DNA of 64,000 nucleotides, from NCBI GenBank assembly GCA_051294375.1, contig CM119267.1, forward strand, positions 10,725,045-10,789,044. Reading direction: 5' to 3'. The stretch is from Paraspadella gotoi. Its lineage: Eukaryota > Chaetognatha. Below the pieces are notes generated by a model. That model was not told the DNA's origin and searched no databases. It saw nothing but the letters and a program-made list of their open reading frames with translations. Made by a program: the position numbers and the translations under genes. Positions 51,635 through 61,555 of the stretch are shown here, one piece after another (position 1 is the stretch's first letter; each line of letters begins with the position of its first letter).

Positions 51635-54600
51635 TCATAGTCGTCCACCGTAGACTGGGTTTCTATAAGTCGTCTTGGCTTCCTTATAGATTGGATTTTC
51701 GCCGCTATCCCACTTGGCGTTCTGGCGCTCAGCCTCAAACTTGGCGAACTCCCGACTATCGGAGATCGTGGTGTAAAGCTTCCAAATGAGGAGAAGAGCC
51801 AACCCCACAGCAACGATGCCGATGATCACGCCTACAGAGAGTATTGGACATAAATAAAACGTTACAAAGGCGTTACAAACAACGCTATAATCAGAAGATT
51901 ACAGACCTAAAATAATGGCGAGCAAATCTATCTCTTGCGGACAAAGTTTCTTCTCTTGAACTCTGATAAAGACGCGGTTTTCTTTGTCGTAGCGATAAGC
52001 GAAGAAAAAGTTACAGTCGTCGGCTTCATCTTTGAACTGGCATCGTCGGAATCCCCCTTCTTCCAAAACCTTTTTTTGGCATTGGAAATGGTTTTAACTT
52101 TTCAAAAATAATCTAGTCAAGGCATTTCGCTATCGGCAATATGCAATTATAAAACAACATTCAATTTTCGTCCCTCTAACGTACCTCCTCTGGGTCTGGA
52201 AGAATTTCCATATGAAACTCGCATTCGCCATCCGGGTGGCATTCCTCAGGAGACCTTGGGCGACCGCGAAAGGCTCGGCACTCGACACAGTCGCGATACT
52301 TCTTACAAGTTCCTTTGCACTTAGGACAGTCTTCACAGGTCGGCCCTCGGTAAGTAGAATTTGTGTTACATCTGCGAACAAAAGTTTTCATCGTTGACAA
52401 AAGTTAAATAGGGTTAATGGCTAACAGAAAATTCTGACCTGCATGTACCGCACACGCAAGACCCGTAACCGTTGCAAAGTTTTCCGTTTGAGGCGATGCA
52501 GGTGGCGTTAGAGGTGGCGCATGCGCAGTCGTTTCCGGTAAAGCCAGGCTCGCAGCTGCATTTTCCACATACGCACTGGCCACGATCAGCGCCCCCACAG
52601 AGTTCGCCCTGTCGAACGGAACCAATTCATTACTCGGCAAACGGTCAAATTCTATTAGACTCAAGTTACCTTATATCTGTCGCAATTGAAGTTTTCACAC
52701 TCGCAGAAAGGCCCCGATATGATTTCACCCTTGTTTGGCCTTTTATCGCACTGGCAGAGGCCACACATACACTTTCCCTTTCCGGAACACACTTCCGTTT
52801 GGTTTTCTTTTCGGCACGTTGCTTCGAAGTCTGTCAAATCTAAAAATAGGAGTTCAATCAATATCTTAATAGGAGATTAGGTTTTCTTTTTTCCCGCTTT
52901 ATTACAGTATTTTAATGAATGTACCAATGTTGTGATGAGCTGGGTTTTCACTTTTTTCACTTTTCACTTTTACAAAAGTTAAGAGCGACGAATTACAACG
53001 AGAGTTTATGTCCTACAGTTGCATCAACTGTACCATAGGTTTATTCTCATACTTCCTTTTAATCGGTCAGTCAGAAATGGTATGTTAATGTTATCAGATA
53101 ATATAGTTTATAAGAACAGTTTCTCGTTAACCAACCTGGGTCAGTCTTGGAGCATTCGCACAAACGTCCGTATCGGTCATCGTGGCAAGTACATTGCCCG
53201 CATTCAAACGTTCCGTTTCCTGCTGTGCACCTTAAGCGTAAAATTATAATCCCGATTACTAATGACATACATAGATAATAGGTAGTCAAAAAAGGTAATT
53301 ACAATCGCAGAAAAAGGTCAAGATCGACTAACCTTGGGGAAAGAGGCTCCTCGAATCCCTCTTTTTCGCAGTCGCACTCGCAGACCGAGTGGATCTTGAC
53401 CTTTAGGACCTCATTGAGACCGACGGGTTTGATTTTGACGACTTGGCGCCTACGAGAGGGGCATGCTCGAGCAACGAGTTCCACCTCGAACTCCACAGTT
53501 TCGTTGATTCCGACGTCGTTGCAGATGGGCGTCTCTTTGAGTTCAGTCCCCTTGCACCTACTGAAGAACTTAACTTGGACATCTTCGGAGTCGCTCTCCG
53601 CCACCATCTTCACCTCGGAGGAGATGTCTCTGTAATTGTCGCGAATGAGTTCCACGACGTTGTTGGAATCCCGGGCTAAGCGAGCCGCACGGGAGCCTTC
53701 GATGTGGTCGGCGAGCCGCTATAGGAAACATTAAGGGAAATAAATATCAAATGGTAAATTAAATAAAAGCTTATCACGACTCAATGAAATTAAAGCTATT
53801 TCTTTCACCTTGTATACAGGAAGTTGTTTTTCGGTGACGGCGAAAATGATGTTGACGCTGTTTTCACTCACCGCGTGATTGATTTGGGAAATGGACGGAT
53901 AATCCTAGGAAGAGATATAAAAACGGGAACGCAGGGAAACATTTTAAATTTAAATTTCAGATAGCATAATAAATAGTTTAATTACATATAAATGCGACAT
54001 CAGTCACCTGTATCGTCGAGTATTCATATTCGTAACCGTTGGCGTCCAAATGGCAGAGTCCGTCATTGGGTTCAACGATGCCACCCAATTTTCCGTCGCC
54101 AGCGTAGTGAAACTCGGAATCCGTGGAAAACAGAAGTAGTTTTCGGGAACGCTTGCGCCAGTTGATTGCGTCGTGACAAACGACTGCCTGAATAAAGTTG
54201 TAACTAAAAATGTAACTTATTTATTATAAAAAAGATAAACGTAACAAAATTTGCCCATTCAAAATTAACAAGGGCTTGTAAATAGACTTCAGCGATGTCA
54301 ATTGTTTAGGTTTTTTTTCCTCAAGAGACGTCGCGACGAAAGGAAAAAATTATGTGAAGATTCCATTCCCATCCGAATATAAACAAAAGTCATGCGGACG
54401 AGCAAGAGCTTGACAGATATGTCATTTGCCTCTTCACACACAATCCCTTTTTTTGCCCGTTCTTATCAAAATGTCAAAACACGGAACAGTTGGCGACAGA
54501 GGAATTCCCGCGTCGAATTCAAAAAAAGGCCATTACCAAAAATGGAATGAGAGGAAAAAGGGAAAAAAAATTATGGGCAAAATTTTCGCAACCTCAATCG

Positions 54601-57086
54601 CAAAGGCGACGAAGGAAACTAAAAGGAAACGAAAACACTAGATTTTTAAATGAAAAAAATTCATAGTTTAATTTATAGCTCTGGTGCTTTCTTTTTCCAA
54701 CTCATTTGAAATTGACATTAGCAGTGCCTTAAAACATAAATTTCATAGTTAACTGGATTCAAGCATTTTTATTATAGAAGTAATAGAACCAATTTCATAA
54801 TAAGTAATTTTCGTGGGCAGCCGAAGCGTAGGAATAGCAAAATATAATATATATTTTTTTTAAACAAAAAACGATATTATATCTGATAAAGAGAAACCTG
54901 AGGGGAGGAGATTGAGTAATTGATGCACTACCTTAGATTCTCAAAAACTTGTACCCACGTTTTAATCTTAAAACCCTTCTAAATTTCTTCGATTGAAGCG
55001 GTCTCAATAGAGATTTTCTATAAGGATAAGACCGGAATAATCACTTCTAAGGATCAGCTGTCTTTGACTGTAACGAGACGTTTCCTTTGAATGGGAATCT
55101 CGTTTAAAGATTAACATTAAAATAACTTCAAAATTAAAATTAACAATATTGGTGGGATGGGGTATTTTTGAATAAACTGGGTTGGTTAGAAACTATGAAT
55201 TATTGTCTCTTAAAATGGCCCTTGAGAAATTGATTGAGCGCGATAACTACAACAGAGGAGCGATCACGAAAGTAAGCCCACTTCAAGCCTTTCATTCGGG
55301 CCAGGATTTCCAAAAAGGAAGACGACGAAGACGTAAAAGCAGATTCTGACTAAACTTGAAACTTTTTTATGAATTCAAATATTTGATTGCTACCATTATA
55401 ATTATTGACATAATTAAAATAATATCTTTTAACGACAATTATCATAATTATAAATATCAATTCTATTATTATTGTTATTATCATTTTAAACATTATTATT
55501 ATTGTAAGACATAATATTATGTTATTGTTATTATTATTATTATTATTATTAGAATTTTCAAAATAAAAATAATATTTTATTATAAGGGTATTAACTGTAG
55601 AATCAACTCGGCTTCTTACCTGCATGATGGCGTCGAAACCTCCTTCAGGAGCGTCGAGGTTTCCACTGACTTTGGCCTCTTTGACTTTGGAGGCAAATTC
55701 GCGGTGGTTTGCAGTGAGAGGAAGGTCGTTCCGAAATCCGTACGGTGGGGCGCAGTCTTTGCAAGGCTCCTTCAACTTTCGCTCAACGGTGGAGACGTAA
55801 GGCATCACCTAATGAAACGATCCGAAAAAAAATACAAAAAAGAATAAAAATAAAACAGAAAAAATAACAGAAAGAAAATTCTACGTACAAAGAAAGAGAA
55901 AGAAAAAAAAGAGACAAAAAGAAAAAGAGAGAAGAAAGGAAAAAGATGTATGACGTCTTCGAGTGGATAATCAGCAATTATGACCAGAATCGTCCCACTT
56001 GAATCAATAAAAATATATACCATGGGAGTTTATCAAAGATCGATGTAGAAAACTAAATAAATACTATATATAAGCCTATGAAATACTAAACGATCCGGGA
56101 TCCACAATTAAGTTGCTCAATGCTCAATTACTCATCCTCCAACTTTCACTACATATAATTGATACAAAAATTACAATTTTTTAACGAGTTCTTTATGAAA
56201 ACTGGAGAAAAAACGATATTTTTGCGTACCGTTTTATCGACAAACGATCCAAATCCTAGTCGAAAATCTCTTGTTATTTTCTCCATCTTCTGTGCGAGCT
56301 CGACACCGAGAGTCGCGAGTTTGTCTTTGTCGTCTCTCATGGAAGCGGAGAGATCCATGAGGTAATAAAGATCAACTGGGTAATCCGCCTCCTGGTGATA
56401 TTGAATCTGAGTGGGAGCGAGGGTTGGACAAAAATATTTAAGAACAAAAAACAGAAACAAGTTGGCGAATTTGAAAGTCTTAGAAAGACAACTAAAGCAG
56501 AATCTGAAAAAATGTTCTTTATAGGAAAAATGGAAAGAAATATATTAATAGACGCTGGTACTAATCATTTTCACCTTGAATCTGGCGGGAGACTTTGGTC
56601 TCAATTTGACGTTCATCTCCTGAGGATGAATCTGAACCCGACCGTTGGATCCCAAAGGTTTTTGTTTGGTGACAATGGCCTCGCTCTTTTCGTTCCGAGG
56701 GTGGACATTCTCGATTCGGCACCCAGCGGCCCTGAGATTCTCCACAAGGTCACAACGGGAATTACCCGATTCCACATAGTCGGCCTGTTCGCACCACCCG
56801 CACCTTAATGGAAGTAACGGCCACGATGTATTATATTCAAATAAGAGAAATAAGTTAAAAATAAGTTAAAAACCATACCAAAAAATGAGAATATTTGTAA
56901 TTTGTAATTTGAATGAGTCCAGTTTGGCCTTTAGTACCTCGGATCAGCGACGATGCAGGGACCGCAATACTTTTGCTCTGTGCAGACGGAAGCCTCTTCG
57001 TCGAGGGATTCAGAGGCGACGAGAAGGAAAAAGCCGAGACAGAGGAAAGAAGACGTAAGCGCGTGGTCGATGATCATCCTCATCAT
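51635..57086 (-). CDS. Integrin beta subunit
   Basis: This encodes the beta chain of a heterodimeric adhesion receptor. Thirteen exons join in frame: 57086-56938, 56803-56575, 56406-56230, 55808-55620, 54187-54008, 53904-53809, 53718-53333, 53230-53136, 52839-52670, 52608-52439, 52371-52185, 52069-51907 and 51831-51635. The product is 795 aa, the usual size. In order there are: a signal peptide ([16 protein letters not shown]); a PSI domain ([11 protein letters not shown]); a hybrid domain; the beta-I domain with the MIDAS motif [10 protein letters not shown]; and cysteine-rich EGF modules (for example [17 protein letters not shown]). After these come the beta tail, the TM helix ([18 protein letters not shown]) and a cytoplasmic tail with two talin/kindlin motifs, NPIY and NPVY. 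A further in-frame ATG at 57179 would give a longer leader; the 57086 start fits a signal peptide better. Intron 4 (1.4 kb) has an ATT repeat. Confidence 0.96.
54189..55618. other. Large fourth intron of the integrin beta gene
   Basis: This intron is 1.4 kb long, while most introns of the gene are under 250 bp. It contains a (ATT)n microsatellite and related ATTATT-rich tract at about 55430-55560. An open frame on the plus strand at 54426-54641 is basic and low-complexity and is not supported as a gene. Confidence 0.55.
55526..55552. repeat. ATT microsatellite
   Basis: About nine ATT units, inside a larger ATTATT-rich degenerate region in integrin intron 4. Confidence 0.8.
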
Positions 57087-57384
57087 CGGCGCAGGACGGA
57101 GAGACCGCGAGGATGGGGGGACTCGCAACGGGGGGCAATCGGGGTTAGAGGGGCAGAGAAAGGCAGGCGGTAAAGGCACGTCGTATGTAGATTGGAAGAG
57201 AGCCTTCTCGGTGGGGAGGATTTCCCCGTCGCATCCGCGAGACGTTAGTTTTTTTGGAATGTTTTGGTTTTTAAAAAAGATAATTAAAAATATGCGTTCT
57301 GTTGTAAAAATATTCCAAAAATAAGTAAACCAATGTAAATACGGTGCAATAAACGTACAGATAGGAGAACAAAACTAAAAAAAT

Positions 57385-58020
57385 CTTAAAAGTATAGTGG
57401 TCTTGCCAGACGTTACTATCAAAGAAAATTAATAAAAAAATCCGAAAAAAAAAGAATGATTGATGCGATAATAAATTATTGATGTATATAGTAATTGATT
57501 GATTGATGTAATAGTAATTGATTATTGATTGGATGATAACCAAATATTGATGCAATAATAATCATATAATTAAAAAAGATAAAAAAAAAAAAATAAAATA
57601 AAGAGAAACTGGACAGCCGCTGAAGCAGATTAATTTGTGGATTATCTCATATTGTCATATATTGATTAAGCTCTGATAAATTTTTGTTCTATTGTATTAA
57701 AGGTTTAATATTAATATTTCACATTGGTAAATGATTATGTTTATTTGTGGTTCAATTAATAGCTAAATAATTAATGATTTAATTATCATAATTGTTAGTT
57801 TATAACTTTAATTATTCTTATACAGCTGCTGCAGAGCTGAACTCGTCTATATATAAAAAATTAATTTGTAAATAAAACAAGCAAATGAGTATAGGAAGAT
57901 AAAACATAACAATTTAAAAGACTTCAATGATGAAAAGCCATATCTAAATTGTCAACTTATGATTTCACACTCGAGCTATTTTTAACATTAAAATACCGTA
58001 ACGACGACGACGACAATGAT
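57385..58020. repeat. Dispersed repeat with internal ATTGATTG tract, copy 2
   Basis: The landmarks are the same, and in the same order, as in copy 1 (13049-13960): a left motif with CCAGACGTTACTATCAAAG, AATTAATAAAAAAATCC, a short ATTGATTG tract, CAGCCGCTG, GAAAAGCCATATCTAAAT, then a (CGA)n run near 57995. It is about 280 bp shorter, mainly because the ATTGATTG tract has fewer units. It lies between the PHD/RRM gene stop and the integrin start, so it is not tied to introns. Confidence 0.8.
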
Positions 58021-58161
58021 GGTCAAAAAAAGCAGAAACGAATTAACATCTCGTCTGGCGAGATAAAAATGTTTCACCTACGAATATATATCTCAAAATT
58101 TGGACAAAAAGAAAATGTAATATAACTTTGGCAGAATTTTAAAACATGATAGAAAACAAAA

Positions 58162-59703
58162 TCAGTATTTCTCATCATTTGTGACAAATTCTTCCTTAAT
58201 GCTTTGGACATTTTGGTCACTGTCGTTGCACAACTCCCTTTTAGCGTTTTGAACGTCTAAATACGACAATTGACTATCGACTGAACGTTTCCAACGAGAT
58301 CCTAGTTTATTGGCATGATTTCTTAGTCTTCCACGCCCAAAGGAAGAGGGTCCAACGCTTATAAGCCCCATTCTTCCTAACATTCCACCGAAATGCAACT
58401 TTTCACGACCATTACGAATGATAATTTTATCTCTCGACTGAGCCTTATCATGTCCATCTTCCTTTATTTCAGGAAAATCATCGTTATCCGACAGATCAAC
58501 CGTCAAATACAATTTTTCCTTTAATTTCATGTACTCCTCGTGCGTTTTAACAATCAATTTTTTCTCGAACTTATCAGTTTTTTTGACCATTACTAAGGTA
58601 TTAAATGCGTCCACTTCAGATCGGTAAGTCACAAAAAGGGATCCTTTAAATTTTCCACAATGTGAATGACCATTACGATATAACTTGTAGACAAGATTTT
58701 CAAAGGGAGCAGCGCTGCTTAGAAACGGCATAATATCTTGGGAAGTTGCATTAAGAGGAAACCCTTTAAGGTAAAGCGTTCGGCGTCTTACATCCTCAGC
58801 CCAGAGCTTTTGTGCGTCTTGCAAAGGAGAAGAGTCGTCATCTTCTTGTTCCTCACTCGGGAGATACAATTTTCGATCTAAATTACATTTTTTCTTCAGA
58901 CGCTTTAAACAATTGTGGTAATATCCAAGACCTAATTTTCGTAGGGTATTTATAACGTCCGTCTCATTCAAATTTGGACAGGAACTTAGCCATTTATCAA
59001 AACCGGTTTTAAACCAAGTGTTCACATCATAACCTTTCAAACCCTCAAAAGGACACGTCATGGCGAGATTTTTCGAAACTTTGTACATAAGCTTGTTAAC
59101 AATTCTTCTTGCGCAACTTCTTTCAGTTTTGATGTCCTCGACTTCCAGCAAACTTGTATTTTCAGGCATCGGCTGTTTGAGTTCAGAAATTTCAAGCGTA
59201 TCTTTGTGATTCAAGCAATAAGCCGCAAACTTTAACTTATGACCCTCCTGACTTTCAATAACAAGCAAACCAAAAACTTGACCGCAAGTAACGTGAAAAT
59301 GGAGATCGCAATCAATAAAATCACAACGCCTACAAACTCCCTCCACTCTTTCACAAATATTGCATGCTTTTGCGAAAAGATTAATAAAGGAATTTTCATG
59401 AGGTAAAATAACTGCATCCATTTCGTTTCGATTACAAAACTGCACCTCAGGAACGAACAGGGCACAAATTACATGAACCCAAACACCAGTGACAGTCCTT
59501 ATAAAAGCTCCTTGACGCTGTGGACAAAGCTGACAGGTCACTTCTTTTTCACCCGCTGCACATTTCTGACAAAGCCACGGAAAAGTCGGTTGAATAAATA
59601 TGCCATAGCAAAGTGAATGTGCTGGGATACAGCATTTACTGCAAATTAATAGCTGATTGTAAGGAAAACTACCTCCTAGTGAACAAATACTACACGTTTC
59701 CAT
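58162..59703 (-). CDS. PHD + extended-PHD (AF10-like) protein fused to a La-type RRM
   Basis: A single frame of 513 aa from the ATG at 59703; nine more codons upstream are open but lie across a strong 3' splice site at 59722. Residues 3-48 are a PHD finger (CSIC...CSKC...HSLC...CQKC). Residues 57-167 are an extended PHD (CQLC, WVHVICALFVPEVQF, CNICERVEGVCRRCDF, CDLHFHVTCGQVFGLL, YCLNH). This arrangement is that of AF10/AF17 and related histone readers. A helical linker with one more Cys/Trp-rich helix (around 225-275) and an acidic stretch follow. Residues 308-396 then read RTLYLKGFPLNATSQDIMPF, GKFKGSLFVTYRSEVDAFNT and LIVKTHEEYMKLKEK. This looks like the first RRM of La proteins. No La motif and no AF10 octapeptide/leucine-zipper region are seen. 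The C-terminus is basic and disordered. It would read chromatin and bind RNA, which is inference. Confidence 0.82.
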   Translation of the reverse strand: METCSICSLGGSFPYNQLLICSKCCIPAHSLCYGIFIQPTFPWLCQKCAAGEKEVTCQLCPQRQGAFIRTVTGVWVHVICALFVPEVQFCNRNEMDAVILPHENSFINLFAKACNICERVEGVCRRCDFIDCDLHFHVTCGQVFGLLVIESQEGHKLKFAAYCLNHKDTLEISELKQPMPENTSLLEVEDIKTERSCARRIVNKLMYKVSKNLAMTCPFEGLKGYDVNTWFKTGFDKWLSSCPNLNETDVINTLRKLGLGYYHNCLKRLKKKCNLDRKLYLPSEEQEDDDSSPLQDAQKLWAEDVRRRTLYLKGFPLNATSQDIMPFLSSAAPFENLVYKLYRNGHSHCGKFKGSLFVTYRSEVDAFNTLVMVKKTDKFEKKLIVKTHEEYMKLKEKLYLTVDLSDNDDFPEIKEDGHDKAQSRDKIIIRNGREKLHFGGMLGRMGLISVGPSSFGRGRLRNHANKLGSRWKRSVDSQLSYLDVQNAKRELCNDSDQNVQSIKEEFVTNDEKY

Positions 59704-59721
59704 CGTATCTGCAAGTACTAC

Positions 59722-59735
59722 CTGAAACAATGAAA
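59722..59735 (-). other. 3' splice site upstream of the PHD/RRM start
   Basis: The minus-strand sequence CTTTCATTGTTTCAG ends at 59722, 18 nt before the ATG. A matching upstream exon could be 61225-61156 (acceptor TTTTTTTTCAG, donor CAG|GTAATT), which would place the TA-flanked element at 59802-60885 inside a 5' UTR intron. Confidence 0.5.
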
Positions 59736-59802
59736 GAGTACAGTAATTATTAAGTTTTTACTTTAACTATACAGTATACACTAAGTATACATTAAGTATA
59801 CA

Positions 59803-60886
59803 GGGGTGGGACCATATATCGAGAAAAAATTAAAAAAATCATTACTCTAAATTTTTTTAAATTAATTGTTTTTAAATTCTTTTATATTATGCTTTTTTGA
59901 TGCAGCAAAGGCAACTGCTCAGTTTTCTCCGCGCGGTTTGGAAGAAAAATGTTTGCATGTACTTATTGTTTTGGAAGTACTTATTTGTAGTATGCTTCTG
60001 GCAATGTTTACATGGAATTTTGGTTTAAAAAATTTTAAAGTAAGCAGCAAGATCCAGGCGAAACTCATGAATGAAAACAAATGAAAAGAACTATCGTCTT
60101 CACAGCAATGCCAAACCCAATGGATTTATGTGGTCTGAAATCTGCAGAACCTCAGAAAACGTCGAAATAGACCAAAAGACGGCGAGGCGGCACTCCAGAG
60201 GGAGGAGTGGCAAATTGTTAAAATTGATCAAAACCACACACAAGGCATGGAAAAAAGGACGATGCACCACTGTTAGGGAGCAAACCTTGCGGACCCCCTA
60301 ACGGGTCGATGGGCGGCTGCAGACCAAAGGGGCAGCTTAAAGAGTCTCGGCGTGAACAGTTTCACAAGCCCAGAGTCATTACACAGTAATAATATATCAA
60401 GAGAGAAACACAATGGATCAGTAGCCACAGCTTAGTGAGCACAAAGGGATCACTAAGAAAACACGAAGTAAAATATAATTAAGATATAAAATATTAATCA
60501 TTAACTCATGATAGCTGAGGGGAGAAAATAGTAATGAATCAATTAAATAATTATCAATGGCGAATGAATGAATAATCAATAAAACTTTATTTAAATAAGA
60601 CGATCAAAGAATGAATTAAATCCACAAATGTTTATACAGATTTCCACAAGATCCAATCGATATTCCACAATAGTTTGTTCCTGACAAAGGTTCGGGTAAG
60701 TTACTGTTATGGTTTAATTTTTATCATCCACGACTCCTTGTTGCTTAAAAAATTATTTTAATTAATTGTATATGAAAGTAAAGACAGAAAAAAAGTTTGC
60801 CATTTATTTTATTATTGTATCTCAAATCGTCCAGACAGGGCAGGCCATTAAGTTTTGTCTCGATATCGGGTCCCACCCCTGTACAC
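59803..60886. mobile_element. TA-flanked transposon relic with CAGGGGTGGGACC ends
   Basis: The left end is TA then CAGGGGTGGGACCATATATC and GAGA; the right end, inverted, gives CAGGGGTGGGACCCGATATC and GAGA, then TA. The inverted repeat is about 25 bp with few mismatches. Length is about 1.08 kb. The interior has a GC-rich block at about 60180-60360 and no recognisable transposase. The TA flanks fit a Tc1/mariner-type element; the CAGGGG start is also common in hAT elements, but I could not find an 8 bp target duplication. Confidence 0.7.
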
Positions 60887-61022
60887 TGTACATTATACAA
60901 TATAGGGTGAAATGAAAGTTTGGAATCAAAATTTAGCAGTTATATCTTGAAAACTATCTTATTAGTGAATACTAATAATACTAATCTATAACTCGACAAG
61001 TCACTTTTCATAGCAATCTTAC

Positions 61023-61555
61023 CGCCGGATCCGAAGTTCCGGAAACCACAAAAATTGATTGAAAAATGTCCCAGACCCATTGGACACTAAGTGTGGGGGC
61101 TGTCTCTTAGGCTCTTCATCTTCAATTTAGCCGTGAGGCTTCCTATTTTAATTACCTGTCTTGGTTATGTAATCACTGCTCGCCTTATTATCTTGGAGTT
61201 CACAATGGTACCAAACGACGAGAACCTGAAAAAAAAAATAGTAAAAATGTAAAAAAATATGAATTTTTTTGGAAAGAACGTAACAAGTATATTTTAAATT
61301 TATCGAAAACTATAATAGTAATACAAAAAGGCACTGATTTTGAATCGTGGTTTTACCATTCATGACCATCGAATCGCAGCCCCTGAATTTGGAGCTTGGA
61401 ATCTGGGATTAGTTCAGCCCTTCGGAACGACTAAGTCTCTTCGAGAAAATCCCACTTGTCAAGACCAAGCTTAGTGTATCTCAAATTTATTCAAGGCGAT
61501 TCTCATCGGCAACTCCTGACAGTTTTCTTTTAAATTATCGGTAAACAGTAACGAC
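61023..61555 (-). other. Splice-bounded exon candidates, partly open (possible decayed gene or 5' UTR exons)
   Basis: Three minus-strand segments have good 3' and 5' splice signals: 61555-61357, 61225-61156 and 61086-61023. The last two join in an open frame reading VLVVWYHCELQDNKASSDYI and then SNGSGTFFNQFLWFPELRIR. The first reads protein-like in pieces (LFTDNLKENCQELPMRIAL; KLGLDKWDFLEET; RRAELIPDSKLQIQGLRFDG), but the pieces need one frameshift and one in-frame stop. I do not recognise the family. Either a degenerating gene or untranslated exons of the PHD/RRM gene. Confidence 0.35.

Noticed and set aside
54426-54641. Plus-strand frame of 71 codons in integrin intron 4
   Set aside because: Lys-rich low complexity, opposite strand, inside an intron; no support as a gene.
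59803-60886. hAT family assignment from the CAGGGG start
   Set aside because: The expected 8 bp target duplication is not present; only TA is shared by both flanks, so I left the superfamily open.
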